A stretch of 64,000 nt of DNA from Lumbricus rubellus. Its lineage: Eukaryota > Annelida > Clitellata > Crassiclitellata > Lumbricidae. The notes beneath the pieces are model-generated. The model was not told the DNA's origin. It saw only the letters and a list, made by a program, of their open reading frames with translations, and ran no database searches. The stretch covers positions 22,920,450 through 22,984,449 of the forward strand of contig OX243820.1 in NCBI GenBank assembly GCA_945859605.1, written 5' to 3'. Shown here in pieces: positions 1-11,786 of this stretch (within the stretch, counting starts at the first letter, position 1; the number at the start of each line of letters is the position of its first letter). The position numbers and the translations under genes are program-made.

Positions 1-1066
1 GTCTCCCATATCCTAAGTTGAGTGCACATGGAGAATTGCTCACCTCTGGGTCATTAAGTTCTACATTCGCATGACTTCCATGTTATGTGCATATAATTCA
101 TTCAGAGCATTTATATAGTGCCAATTCAAGAAACTACTCAGAGGCACTCCCAGTCCAACCGTGAACAAAGAAAAAAGACGAGAGACTTGTAGAACTCATC
201 GGGATGGACCACAAGTAGAGAGCGAAGCGTAACCGGGAGGTTGTGCAATGTGCACATCATTGGTGCTAAAATTTTCAGGCTTATGGGAAAGACATTGGAC
301 TTGGAGATGAAGATGGTGCTGGTGGTGGCAGCAGTTCAGTGGTGGGGGACAACGACATTTATAATGTTTAATAATAGGATGATTTTTATGGACGGTGCTG
401 TTGCTCAGCGTAGGCTGAAGGAAACGGTGCTGTGGATGAATTTTAAAAGGTGATGGCAGTAATATGATTGTTTAAAAAGAGAAGTGATGCTTCAGCTGTG
501 CATTCTTCCCACATGTGGCCAGGAAGACTGGTCCATGCAGTGGGTCCTGAGACAGGAGAAACAGTCGCCAAACCTCTTTAAAGACTGCATGGCTTGTAGC
601 AGAGTTTCGAAGCTGGTTTTCTGCCGCCCTAATGCAGAAGTCTGAGATGCAATCTGTCATGATGATTGTATGAAACATGAAGAGTCTGAATGTTTTGTAA
701 TATCTTATGAGATGATAGGAATCAGGACTAAACTAAGATGCTGCCAGCCTTCATTTCGTTAAGTCATCAGCAGTCTTCCACGTCCTGTGCACACCATTGA
801 AGCGTAAATTTTCCATCACATGGAACAGGCATCAGGCTAAAAACCCTGGGAGAACCCAGTTCATCTGGCTTGTTAGCCATCCATGGCTATCTGTGAACTT
901 CACAGATCTTCCCTTTACCCGTTTGCCCCGAGAATATCCGCTGAAAACACGGGCTTAACGTGAAAAATGAACGGGTAAAGGGTTAATTTGCAACATCATT
1001 TTTATTAGACTATGTGCATTTTGTAGTTTGATTGTAATTGATTTTTATGTTTGGTGATGCTTGTAG
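1..1066. other. Intronic sequence upstream of the first visible TMBIM6 exon
   Basis: No exon can be supported here. Because the following exon starts with a splice acceptor, this stretch is most simply an intron of the TMBIM6 gene. It holds a reversed LINE/SINE-type tail near 105-165 (tttatatagtgccaattcaag, the reverse of the gcgctatataaa tails seen elsewhere in the window) and a small palindrome at 911-982. Confidence 0.5.
911..982. repeat. Short palindromic repeat, MITE-like
   Basis: The 13-base arm ccctttacccgtt (911-923) is perfectly inverted at 970-982 (aacgggtaaaggg). The spacing gives a 72-bp fold-back structure. A similar palindrome with a 'ccttt...aaagg' core lies in an INVS intron at 56815-56883. 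No target duplication was identified. Confidence 0.5.
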
Positions 1067-1997
1067 ATTTATCCGTACATTGCACTGGTGCTGATGTGTG
1101 GATTTGTGCTCTATGACACTCAGCTGATTGTGGAGAAGTACAGAAGTGGAGATGATGACTACGTTATGTGAGTCATTTACGATATGCATCTGTGTACAAC
1201 AGATCCAATTGTGTATAATATGTGTGCTTATAAAGTGCTCAGCAACAGTGCAGTATAATCACAAAAGAAAGAATTTTATAATTAGCCTCATCTACTGAAA
1301 AGTAGTGGCTAATGGCTAGAGAATTTTTTTATTGCAATCCATCCGGATAAACATGACAATTGCTATGTTTGAAGGCAGTAATAAGTGAGCAGAGAACATC
1401 ATCGCCAGTGTTTATCTAATTAGGAGATAGTGCTTTGCATCAGTTTTAAATATGTGGCTGAGTATGGTTAATTTTTGGGCAACAATATTTGCACTTTGAT
1501 TATATAAATGAAATGATAAAATTCTTTTATTTACTTATAAGCAGGTCAGCTCTGAAATTTATAATTTCAATTTTTAAGTTTTCATTGTTGATTATATGCT
1601 CTGATGCGCTTTCTCAGTCTTTGTGATCATGTACGTGCCATTTTCACTTTGTGTGTATTTTTTTGTTTCTCATTTCTTTTGTCATCCATTCTTACCACAT
1701 AGCCAAACCAAGTCTGTTTTCTTTAAAATTCTAATCTTATCTACCAGTGTTTCTGTCCTAACTCTTTCCGTATTACCTCAGTACGAATTCTGTCAATAGG
1801 GGGAAACATGAGAGTTGTTAAATTCTGACCAATGCAAAGGAATGATGTTTCTCCAGCAGCACTGAATTGTATGCTCTTGTTTATTATGTTTCAGGCACTG
1901 CTTGTTGCTGTTCATGGATTTCATCGACATCTTTCGCATGCTTGTCATCATACTGATCAACAAAGAGGGCAAGAAGGATAAACGCAGACGCAACTGA
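1067..1997 (+). CDS. TMBIM6: Bax inhibitor-1 (TMBIM6), last two coding exons
   Basis: Two exons join cleanly: 1067-1167 (acceptor ttgtag, donor gtgagt) and 1895-1997 (acceptor tttcag, stop TGA). The join splits a Met codon (AT|G). The product reads a hydrophobic transmembrane stretch, the family signature YDTQLIVEK, a DDDYV segment, a second hydrophobic helix ([20 protein letters not shown]) and a Lys/Arg-rich tail ending [13 protein letters not shown]6 is a multi-pass ER membrane protein that dampens cell death and leaks calcium; the charged C-terminus is typical of the family. Only the C-terminal ~68 residues lie in the window; earlier exons are upstream. Family assignment is from recognised motifs; TMBIM6 rather than another TMBIM member is favoured by the basic tail. 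Confidence 0.88.
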
Positions 1998-2680
1998 ACA
2001 CTGAGCCTGACTCTGTCTACGGACACGAGTTCAATACTGGATGGCACTTGTGCTTAAGTCCTTGGTTGATTGCGTATTCTTTTCTTTTTAGCACCCAAGC
2101 TGGGCACTTTTCTGTTTGTCTAACTAAAATTCTTGATCCGGAGTGTATTCAGAAAGTTTGTCAGTTTTGTTCTGTAATTCTGGTAAATGTTTTGATTTAT
2201 GTTTCCTGTTTTGTTTGGTGTTCTTCCTAGTGTTGCATTGTGAGAAAAAATTCAGCCGCATTTGTGCGGTATTTAGTTTGTTCCTGGCTAGTTTTGTCTG
2301 TAATGTGTAACTGTAAAGTATTAATTTACTAAAAGGAACGATCACTTAAGTAATGCTGCATAATCTATGGTCTTCATATTATTCTAGTATGATAGAAAAA
2401 CTTATTGTAATGAGAATTCATGCCGAACATCTTAACTTAACAATAGACATAAAGATCAGACTAGTTTGCTGTGTTGCTCTGCTCTTCAGCTATTAGTTTT
2501 TTTGCTTATTATTGAGTACGTGCACACACTTTGGACATTTTGATGATAACATTATGTATTTAGACCACTATGAATTCATGTGTGTAACTTTCTGAAAAGA
2601 TTTAAACAATGAAAGACATCTTCAGTTTGAATTGGGCAACAGTTTAATGAATATCCTATGTGTAGCCTGATCAATTGTGT

Positions 2681-2686
2681 AATAAA
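2681..2686 (+). terminator. Likely polyadenylation signal of TMBIM6
   Basis: A canonical AATAAA lies about 0.68 kb downstream of the TMBIM6 stop codon on the same strand. The 3' UTR before it is AT-rich with no other strong feature. It is the first clean AATAAA seen after the stop by eye. Confidence 0.5.
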
Positions 2687-3002
2687 TATCTTGTTTCTGA
2701 CATCTTGTTTTCAGACATAGTTTTTTAGATTTAAATGTAATCTATTTGTCTTTTCAAATCATTTGCATCCTTGTTTGAAACTGGTCTTGTGCACTGGTAG
2801 CACTTCATAAATCTTTCTGGGTAGGAATAATACTGTTAAAATTGAGAATGAAAATAATATGCACTCTATTTCATTTTCAAGTAGAATACATTGAAAGCAA
2901 TTTTAAATATTGGCTACAATAGTATTTATAATTGCATTAACTTGGTATACTATAAACCCCATGTTAACGGACTACAGATTATTAGACCCTCTTAAGATGA
3001 GC

Positions 3003-3118
3003 CAGGGCTGAAAGTGGTTTGAAAAAATTGCCGGGTCTCTTCGGGCCAAATGGTACAAGCGCCAAGAAATTAATGCCGGGTCTGAGACCCGAACAGACCC
3101 GGCTCACATTCAGCCCTG
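3003..3118. mobile_element. hAT-like MITE, 116 bp
   Basis: Termini are cagggctgaaagtg and cattcagccctg. The flanks agatgagc (2995-3002) and aaatgagc (3119-3126) form an 8-bp target duplication with one mismatch, as expected for hAT. The interior holds inverted copies of a 'gccgggtct' core. A related but less regular sequence lies near 52440-52640. Confidence 0.65.
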
Positions 3119-3420
3119 AAATGAGCTGTTCCTTGCCTTGTCTTTAAAGTTGCCTAAAGTTGGTGCTATTATGATTTCTGAGATGTTTTACTGTCAACAA
3201 AGAATTCAGTATTCCAACTTTTCAAGTGGCTTTTCTTCTAAGATGCCAAATGTTGCATAAGAGGATAAATTGTGACATGCTGCACAGTAAGTCTGCTGTG
3301 GATTTTGTTATGGCTGAAAAAATAACAAACTTGGACCCTCCCTCCTGTTGTTTTCATTTGTTTGCATTTGAAATTCCATCCATCATATCTTGCAATCGTC
3401 TACAACTCTACACTTTTAAT

Positions 3421-3530
3421 TAAAGCAATTGCTCATGCGCTTCGGCGTGAAACTCTGATGCAGTGTCTGTGCCGTAGTCGGGAGCGCTCCTGAGTAGAAA
3501 GCTTGAAGGGGTGCTAAATGCGAGAAATAA
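3421..3530 (+). repeat. SINE 3' portion (5'-truncated)
   Basis: Shares aattgctcatgcgcttcggc and the gggagcgctcctgagtag...cttgaaggggtgct tail with the complete SINE at 5636-5840 and the copies near 21690 and 61675. The tRNA-like head is missing. Confidence 0.65.
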
Positions 3531-5635
3531 ATTTTTAAAAATCCTATGGAGTTTAAGGCTCAAGTTGTAGAAAAATGTCTCGGAGTTAAATTGGCTCAAC
3601 CTCCACATTTCAGTGACCACTGGCCCCGAACCAAGTATTTCTGAGGAAATTCAGAGTGTGGGGTCTTTTTGGAAATCAACTGCACAAGGCATTACAGGCT
3701 GAATTTGTATTGTCATTGGTTAATCCTAATGTAAGAAGTGTGTTGCTCACAATGGATCGATGAAAAGATGAGGCTGTAGGACCAAAACAGTTAGAAAAAC
3801 TCTTGTAACATAAAATTGTGTTCTATTCACATTAAACGAGTGTGTGTGTGTGTGCGTGTGCGTACATGTGTCTGTTATGGATAGATCAGAGTAGCGGACA
3901 TTTTGTAAAGTTGCGAGGAGGATCAGCTGCAGCTACTGGCAAGACTCGCAACACGTTGATTTATATTTCTCTAATCCTAAGTTCATTTACTTAATTTTGA
4001 ATGAATCTTTTTTCTGCCATACTGAAAACCTTTGCTATTCAATTGTCACATTGAGGATGTCAACATGTTAATGCAGAGGTTAGAATTAGATGGTTTTTTG
4101 CAATGTAATGTAACGTAACTACTGTGCAACAGTTTGTGTACTGCACCTCTGCTGTTAGTGAGCTACATGAAACATCTCGGGTGCATTGTGGTGTGGTATT
4201 GCAGAGTAAATGGTGACGTTTCAAGGAGGTCTGCATCTGGCAAAATAAACGAGTTTTTTAATGAAATTTTTAGACAAAAATTTCCTTTGCTTGACAATAA
4301 TTATCAATTATCTTCAGGCATTCAGATAAATTGCAAACAGAGGCTCTGATAATTTCTCATGTTTGGACATGTAATTGAAAGCAGTATATATATTTGGGAC
4401 TGGAGCAGTTGAATTCCAGAGTCAGTTTTGATGCATGGCATAAGATATTAGACTAAGTTAAAAATCTGCTTTGTGTTTGCTGCTGGCATAATCGTCAAAA
4501 GCAGAGCTACAAAGCTGGTTTACCTTATTTAAACTGTGGCCATGGAGGGCAACTTCAATCTAAATAAACCTCGTTTGGAACTTCTGATTTTATGTGAGTA
4601 GAGCAATAATACTTTCACCGAATTTTTTACTATTTATTTTACTATTTATTTATTTACTCTTTGCGATGTGTATTTGAAGAAGAGATGATTAATCCAATAG
4701 GCTGGGGTACCAGCCCACTATTCCGAGGGTCCACTATTCCGAATTATTGGCCATTGCATTGCATGGTTTCAGCATTGGTGTGGTTTATGGCCCTACGATG
4801 TCTAAGTGGGTCTTTGTATACCTTGCATGGTTTTCCCATGGTTCTGTCCTTCGTCTGCTCCTTGTATAACATCTATATTCTATAGCTCTTGACTTTCCAC
4901 ACTCACACTTCTGTCGAAAAGAGTGAAGTCCAAGGTCAGCTTTATGCGGATGATATCCAGGTATGATCCACTGCAATCGAATTATGTATTCCTAAATGTT
5001 TTAGCAATATAGGAATTAATAGGCCCCTAAATGTTGACTAGTTCACCATTAAATGTCACAACAATCTAGACTACAGAAAATCTACTTCCATGGATGTTGG
5101 ATTGTAAATCTTATGGCCTTCATCTACCATCAAGGACAAACCCACGGAGTCAGAGAGGCAGTCAGGAAAACAGTACTGTTTGGAATTCCATTTTGGGGAG
5201 TTGCCAATGGCCATGGTCGGAAAATGCATAGAATTAGTTGAAGAATGTATGAAAATATATTTTAGGATAAGGGTAGGGGCTGAGCCCGTAAGCCTATAAA
5301 TATGCCCATATGCAAGGGCAATCTGGACATGCTCTTCTTTGTGTAGGGGGCCACACTGGTTATGGTTAGACATAGACCCAGCAAGGCATATTAAAGAAAT
5401 TTGATGAAGGTTTGTCAAATGCATATAAAGTGGATAAATCACAACAGATATCCTGCTTTTGGTCAATTCCTCAATCCTCATTATCTCTTAGTTAGCCTGC
5501 CCTTGCTACTCCAGTGAATTTGTGATTGTTCAATTTCACTGGAAGCCCCCATTATTAATGTCATGAGATAATGGTGCTTTAGAAGTCATTAGTCTTTAGA
5601 GCCATTTTACAGTGATTCTACTATAAATATTAGAC

Positions 5636-5840
5636 ATGGGGCATGGTGGTGTAGTGGGTATGTTTGTTGCCTTGCAACCTGAGGAATGCAGGCTCAAATC
5701 CATCTCCAATTGCCTCGTAGGGACCTTGAGCAAGTCCTTTACTCGCAATTGCTCATGCGCTTCGGCGTGAAACTCTGATTCAGTGTCCGCCCTGTAGTCG
5801 GGAGCACTTCTGAGTATAACAAGTGCACATACATACATAG
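5636..5840 (+). repeat. tRNA-derived SINE with LINE-like tail
   Basis: The head has RNA polymerase III-like boxes: an A box (tggtgtagtggg, near 5645) and a B box (ggctcaaatcc, near 5691-5701) at tRNA-like spacing. The body carries the conserved cgcttcggcgtgaaactctg core, followed by the gggagc...tctgag tail and an acatacatac simple repeat. At least four copies of the family share the body in this window (3421, 5750, 21690, 61675). Confidence 0.75.
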
Positions 5841-7295
5841 CCTAGAATGCCTACATCTAAATCATTGTGCTGTAGACCTACTCGCATGCATAGGCTATAA
5901 CAGCAAGCACTGCAGGGCTGTTTTTAAGGAATTTTTATAACTGCACAACTCCTTTTCCCTCCCATCCTCCATGGTAATTTACTTCCAATCGCAGGACAAT
6001 GACCAGTTTTCCTAGTTTTAACTGTAGGCTACATAAGTGCTTCTACAACTGCACAAATCCATTTAGAACTGCACATTTTGTGTACAACTGCACGTTAAAA
6101 AAGCCCTGGCACACAGCATCGAACTCGTGACACTCATCCATACATTCAGTTCGACGTTTCAGTGTAAACCATGTCCATGCTTGCCAGAAAAGTGACAGCC
6201 ATGAGCATACCACTCAGATAAAATCACTGGTTGCTCTGTTGATTGATGCATAAGTAGATTCTGTTTAATATTCATAGCTTTTTCTATATTCATAGCTTTT
6301 TCTTTGACATGGCCCGACAAAAATTTTATCTGATCACCTACAGAAGCTGAATTAAATATACAATATGTAGTGGTTCCAAGTCAAACCATTTGTATGTAGT
6401 TATGAGAGCCGGTTAAACAAGAGCACCAATAAAATAAAAATGCAATTTCTTATCACCCTTTTTACAAAGCCCAGAAGTGCAGATGCCTTGACAGCGCCGC
6501 TGCAATTGTATTGCAGAGCAATTATTGAGAATGTGGGACTTGCTGAAGGTCGCTACACAGTTATCTGCCTCGTACTCTTCGCGTTACAGGTCCACCGCTC
6601 TAATCAATCGGCTACCATGCCTCAACAAGTCACTTCTGTGTGCTTTACAGTGCCAGACAGACAGACAGAGAAAATAATTAAGCCTAAGCTATAATAAATA
6701 AAAGTACTACTAGTGAGATTTATGCATTACACGCAACTGATGATTATGATTTATGACCATAAAATCCCAGTATATTTTTACAATATTTAATTATATAGGC
6801 CTACTAACAATTATGATTGCACTTCATGACGCTGCATGCCCAGCAGCCAGATGTGATAATGTTGGCATGCCGACAAGTTAACAGCAGCATACATCTCAAC
6901 TGACAATTGATAAACTGTCTGCCTTGGACAATGGACATAATTATATAAGGTCAAAGTTGTGAACTTGTGATGTGGTTTTGATTATAGCCTATAACTTTCA
7001 TTTCCTATTATACCCACATGTGCATGTAGGCCTAAGTGCCAGAAGTTGTTTTTCTGTGACTGTCACGATTCTTCCAGCCAATTATAAAAGCAACTATGGT
7101 GGGTTGCGAAATCTAATCTCATAATTGTACCTCAGGTTTCAATCAGAACTGACAACACCTTAATCCACAGTTAATATTTATCTCAAACATTCTTCAGCGA
7201 CCAACAAATCAACGATAAAAGAATTGAAATTGTGGAAAGCCAAAGAGGGAGTAGCCTACATGTGTATGTAATGTGTATACATATATTATAATATA

Positions 7296-8489
7296 CAGGG
7301 TGGGCCAGTGGAAATGCAACTTTTTTGACGCCTTATAACTTGAAAAGTTTTTATCTGAGCGTCTTGTTCTATATATCATATTGAACATAATTATCCATTC
7401 TATCATTCTGGAAAATATCTAAGAGATACTATTACGACTTTTTTAGATACTGCTATTTATATTCGACGTCCCATTTTCGTGCCGTAAAACAGCAAGAAAA
7501 ACAAAATTCTGGAACTGAATATGTCAAAAAGCTAGCCTTTGCATACACATGGTCGTTCTAAGACTAAGTGTTGGTTGACGTCTGAATCGTGAAGATCTTC
7601 TTGTCTGTGAACCATGTTCTGTCGATCTTTTCATCTGGCATTCGCTTTTGAGTCATTTGTTAGCTTTAAGCGTCTTGTTGCGCCCGTTCGGCTTCTGAAG
7701 GCAGGAAACACTTTTCACAAAGTGTGATGGTGTCGTTGCTGTTTCAAAACTTGCAAAAACTTTGTCACTCCAAAAGCTAAGGTGAACAGTGTTTATTACT
7801 GTGATGAAGTACTCGCAAGAGGACTGCTACATTCGCCAACAGTACTGTCTGGAATTGATGGTTAGGCTACCTTTTTCAGCAAGATGGAGCGCCGGCGCAT
7901 CGTTCACGTCACACGGTTGAGTATCTGAACGCTAACGTGACAGAGTTTATTGAACAGGAGAACTGGCCACCGAACAGTCCGGATTTAAATCCGGTTGACT
8001 ATTCGATCTGGGGTTGTCTTCAGCAACTGGTCTACCATGAACCGTTACGTGACGTTGAACATTTGAAAAAAATGATTCTTTGGTGCTGGGCTGAAATAAC
8101 CCGAGCACTGCTGGCCTCAGCCATTGATCAGTGGTCGCCTCGTGTTGATGCACAGTCATTAAAGCACGTGGTGGAAATATTGATTTTTTTAACTGATTAT
8201 AAATCTCCTCAAGATAATAATTGTTATTAAATGTTAGTACTAAGTTATTGTTTAGAATTGACATATTCAGTTTCAGAATTTTGTTTTTCTTGCTGTTTTA
8301 CGGCACGAAAATGGGACATCGAATATAAATAGCAGTATCTCAAAAAGTCGTAATAGTATCTCTTAGATATTTTCCAGAATGATAGAATGGATAATTATGT
8401 TCAATTTGATATATTGGACTAGACGCTTAGATAAAAACTTTTCAAGTTATAAAACGTCAAAAAAGTTGCATTTCCACTGGCCCACCCTG
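7296..8489 (+). mobile_element. maT-like (DD37D) mariner-family element, internally deleted
   Basis: Flanked by TA on both sides (7294-7295 and 8490-8491). The ends cagggtgggccagtggaaat and its reverse complement open unusually long terminal inverted repeats of roughly 240 bp (about 7296-7535 and 8255-8489), with few mismatches. The 1,194-bp length and the single transposase remnant show that most of the transposase is missing, so the copy should not move on its own. Confidence 0.85.
7870..8230 (+). pseudogene. Transposase C-terminal remnant, DD37D type
   Basis: The reading frame shows QQDGAPAH (second catalytic Asp) and WPPNSPDLNPVDY (third catalytic Asp) with 37 residues between the two aspartates, which fits the maT-type DD37D group rather than DD34D mariner or DD34E Tc1. 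The part with the DNA-binding domain and first Asp is absent. It lies between the long inverted repeats of the enclosing element. Confidence 0.8.
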
Positions 8490-9357
8490 TATAAATTATA
8501 ATTATATATATAAATTCTTCTGGCTAAGTTCTCTGAAACAGTTTGCGTTTCTGAATTCTCTGCTTATGGCTTTTCAACCTTGGTATCCAGTTAAACCATT
8601 GAAACAATGAACCAAGAGGCTTGAAATAGCTGTTCAGTTCTGCTCCACACCTTCATCGCTTTGCTCAGGACAGCTACCACACTTGAATCAGCTTCACACT
8701 GTTGCCAATTCACTTGCATCTAACGCTACCCCTACTCTATTGCATTCCTTCATCATATATCCCACTTCAACTATTGCTTATCATTCTGCTCTGGCCTCCT
8801 ATCTAGCGAAATAGCATGCTTTGGCCTAGCTCTGCAGTGTAAATTTGGGCAAATTCTCATGTAGCTAGAGAGGTGAACATCGTGTTCTCACTTTCTAGCT
8901 ACATGCTGGAGGCTTTTGACTGGCTTGGAGTAGTTTCCTTGAAAGAACGATATATAAATTCCCGAATAAATTAATACATATTTTATACACATACATAAGC
9001 TGATAAAACAGTGTCGCTAATGCTCTATATCTGTTTTTGCATCTTGTAGGGTTGACTGGGCCCTTTTCTACCTCACCATGTACAGCATGCAGTTGATTCT
9101 TAAGTTTAAATAAATGCTTTTTTGGTTTTATTTCAGATCTCGTAATTCGGCTAATGACGGCATTTACGACTGAAATATATGGAGGTAACACGTGGTGATT
9201 TTTACTCTAAACTATTTGGCTCAAACAAATTACATATGCCATAAACAATGATATATTTGCAAATCATCTGCTATCGCCAACAAATTTATTCTCCACCACA
9301 TACTTGCCCAGCTGTCAAAGACTCTGAAATGCACTGCTAACATTACATTTGATTCTA
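8490..9357. other. Unannotated spacer between two mariner-like elements
   Basis: About 0.87 kb. No coding feature or clear repeat unit is supported; the - strand open frame at 8895-9191 has no recognisable motif. Confidence 0.4.
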
Positions 9358-9476
9358 CACGGTGATTCATAAAAAAACGTCCCCCTGCATATTTCACTGT
9401 AACTCCGTCAAATGTCATGCTATGTGAAAGAAATTTCAAAGGAAGACAGAGGAGTTACTTCTAAACATTCGGAAAG

Positions 9477-9995
9477 TTAAAGTTTATGTTCAAATTGACC
9501 CCCTTTGGCAGCCACGCATGCGCGAAGACGAGTACGCCACTGTTTGACTGATTCATCAATGATGCGCTGATCCATCTCGTCCCATACCTCCACAATTCGA
9601 CTTCGCAACTCACTGACATCACATATTCGAGATCTGTAGACATAATTCTCTTGCATGACACTCCATATCTTATAGTCCACTGGATTTAAATCAGGGCTGT
9701 TGGGTGGCCACAAAGTAGGCGGTATGAAATCAGGTGTTTCAGTTTCCAGTAACGCAACAGTGTCCCGTGCTCTGTGCGCAGGAGCGCTATCCTGCTGGAA
9801 GATGAAATACTCATCGGTAATGTCACGAATGTCTGGTAAAAGGTCCTGTTTTAGTAGAACATCTCTGTAATATTGTCCATTGATCTTAACGCCCGGTTCG
9901 ATGAAATGAATGTTCGTACGACCGTGTGCAGAGACCCCGACCGACACCATAAGGAATTTGCGGAAATTGGTCGATTCCACAAAAGACGCTTTGCA
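9477..9995 (-). pseudogene. DD37D transposase, 3' part, interrupted by a nested element
   Basis: On the - strand the frame runs through a FIEPGVKINGQYYRDVLL segment, QQDSAPAH and WPPNSPDLNPVDY to a stop at 9477. There are 37 residues between the two visible aspartates. The frame is open up to the nested MITE at 10016. Only ~340 bp of element remain beyond the MITE, too little for the usual N-terminal half, so the DNA-binding domain and first catalytic Asp are lost or heavily decayed. Confidence 0.8.
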
Positions 9996-10015
9996 GGACG
10001 TTCCTCTTCTGTTTA

Positions 10016-10468
10016 CCGGTGTAAAGGTTTCAGATTACCCCCTCCTAAACATTACCCCCCTGAAAACTGTAATTTGCATCAATCATCGCATTTATTAGAC
10101 TAAAAATATCATAAAAATCATCCCGCTTCTTGTTTTGGTCTGAAGATTTTCATCCGTCATCCCACTTCGTGGTTTGTTATCAATATTTTCATCTGTAACT
10201 AAAATACTAAATCGCCGCTGAAGTTACATGGAGAAATGGCTTCGAGGCTATTATTTTTTCTGATTAAAATATCGATAACAACCCACGAAGTGGGATGACG
10301 GATGAAAATCTTCAAACCAAAACAAGAAGCGGGATGATTTTTCTGATTTTTTAGTGCAATAAATGCGATGATTGATGCAAATCTAGTTTCCGGGGGGTAA
10401 TCTGAAACCGGTTTCAAGTTACCGTGGGGTAATGTTTAGGAGGGGGTAATTTGAAACCTTTACACCGG
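10016..10468. mobile_element. Long fold-back MITE nested in the maT element
   Basis: Begins ccggtgtaaaggtttcagat and ends with its near-perfect inverse. The symmetry continues inward: cccctcctaaacattacccc, tgcatcaatcatcgcattta, catcccgcttcttgttttgg and tttcatccgtcatcccactt all recur inverted, so each arm is close to 200 bp with a short centre. No coding capacity. The insertion site is inside the transposase of the host element, so it is the younger of the two. Confidence 0.82.
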
Positions 10469-10873
10469 CAGATACGTGAATGCGAAGATTCTGATTGTTA
10501 CTGGGTGATGCCACAGTAAACAATTTATCACCAGGCGGCTAAACCGGATGAAATTGACCAGATTTCCATGATACAACCTCAGTGACTGACAGGAACGTTG
10601 GAATCTTGCTTGTTTCTCGAGATTATTGCGACGTCATTAGTTTCGTCATCCGCATTACGTCATTATAGCTCTGAATGTGAAATAATTTATACAGCACTTG
10701 GCTAGAACATCAAGCTTCATTACTGGGAAATTTCGTTAAATTTGATGGTCATCTGCATGAGTTAAATGCCAACTTCTGTAGGGGGACGTTTTTTTATGAA
10801 TCACCGTGTATTTACATGTTCACTATCCTACGGAACTGAGAGGTCTCTAGCTACACCATAAAAATCAAACTGG

Positions 10874-10945
10874 TCAAGTTCCAACTTCCTACATTCTTAC
10901 AAAGTCTAACACCTGTATGTTAGACTTTGTAAGAAGTTGAACTTT
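10874..10945. repeat. Strong short hairpin
   Basis: A perfect 16-bp stem, cttacaaagtctaaca (10896-10911) with its inverse at 10918-10933, encloses a 6-base loop (cctgta). A second imperfect stem outside it (aagttccaactt with aagttgaactt) extends the foldback to about 70 nt. It could be a small MITE or a hairpin RNA precursor; sequence alone does not decide. Confidence 0.55.
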
Positions 10946-11786
10946 GAAGGCTATCTTTTTAAATAGATAAATGTATCTGATGCTAATTTAATACAAAACA
11001 TACACATGAGGGCATGTTGCATAAAAACCTATTTCTACAGCTGCTTCATATGTTAAGACATTTTACTGTACACTTGTACTCTCTCCATACAGGTTACAAT
11101 CCTGCTTAATGCAATGTCTGCTATGCAACCAGAAGTGCACTTGTAAAAGAGTTTATATTATATGCTACATGTCTCATTGTACGATCTGTCTATGTCACTC
11201 TATGAAATTTATATAGTGCCTCTTCAAGATAACTACTCAGGTGTTCATGTGCCAGGTTCGGTTAAAGACTGTATACAGTTTGGTAAAACATGGCCAAAGT
11301 CATTCCCTCTTACTCATAGTTTAATGCTGCCCCATCAACTGGGTTAATTCCCTTGTGAAGTTGGGCATGCATCTAATGGGTGGCCAGAGATAGCTACCCT
11401 CTGATGTAATCTCTTGATTGGGATGTTTTACTGTGTGAAATGCCAAATAATGTTCAGTGCTTACGATTCTTCATATCAAGTTACAGGATAGTTTTGTCCT
11501 GTTGATGTACAAAAACGCAGTAGTAAAGGCTTTTTCAATTTCTTCTCAAACATGTTTCAATGTTTGGTGCTACAAAAGTGTCACATTAGAACTCTTAGAC
11601 GCTCTTGGCTACTCCTGCTGGCACATTCCTCTTACTCACAGTTTAATCTCCCTCTAACAGTTAATCATAGTTTAATCTGTCAAAGTCCTGAGGGACCATA
11701 CAGTGCTTGCGTATATCTTGGGTAAAAAACAACTGTAAAAGAAATGTCAGCCTCTACCGGTCTGATTTCCTTGTAAATGCTTGAAG

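Larger units (their letters stand above)
2687..7295. other. Intergenic region, no supported gene
   Basis: About 4.6 kb between TMBIM6 and the first mariner-like element. It contains a hAT-type MITE (3003-3118), a 5'-truncated SINE tail (about 3421-3530), a GT-rich microsatellite (about 3840-3866), a fragment of the 'cactattccgagggtcc' repeat (4717-4745) and a full tRNA-type SINE (about 5636-5840). The open frames here are short, lack splice context and resemble no family I recognise. Confidence 0.5.
9358..10808 (-). mobile_element. maT-like (DD37D) element containing a nested fold-back MITE
   Basis: Bounded by TA duplications (9356-9357 and 10809-10810). The terminal inverted repeat is cacggtgattcataaaaaaa (continuing cgtcccc), found as its reverse complement at 10780-10808. 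The total is 1,451 bp, of which about 453 bp (10016-10468) is a later insertion. It belongs to the same broad group as the element at 7296 but has different ends, so it is a separate family. Confidence 0.87.

Noticed and set aside
5071..5481. 136-codon frame on the - strand
   Set aside because: No recognisable motif, no splice context, repeat-rich intergenic surroundings.
5645..5701. Possible tRNA gene (A and B boxes)
   Set aside because: The cloverleaf arms do not pair well and the sequence continues into a dispersed SINE body; it is a SINE head rather than a functional tRNA.
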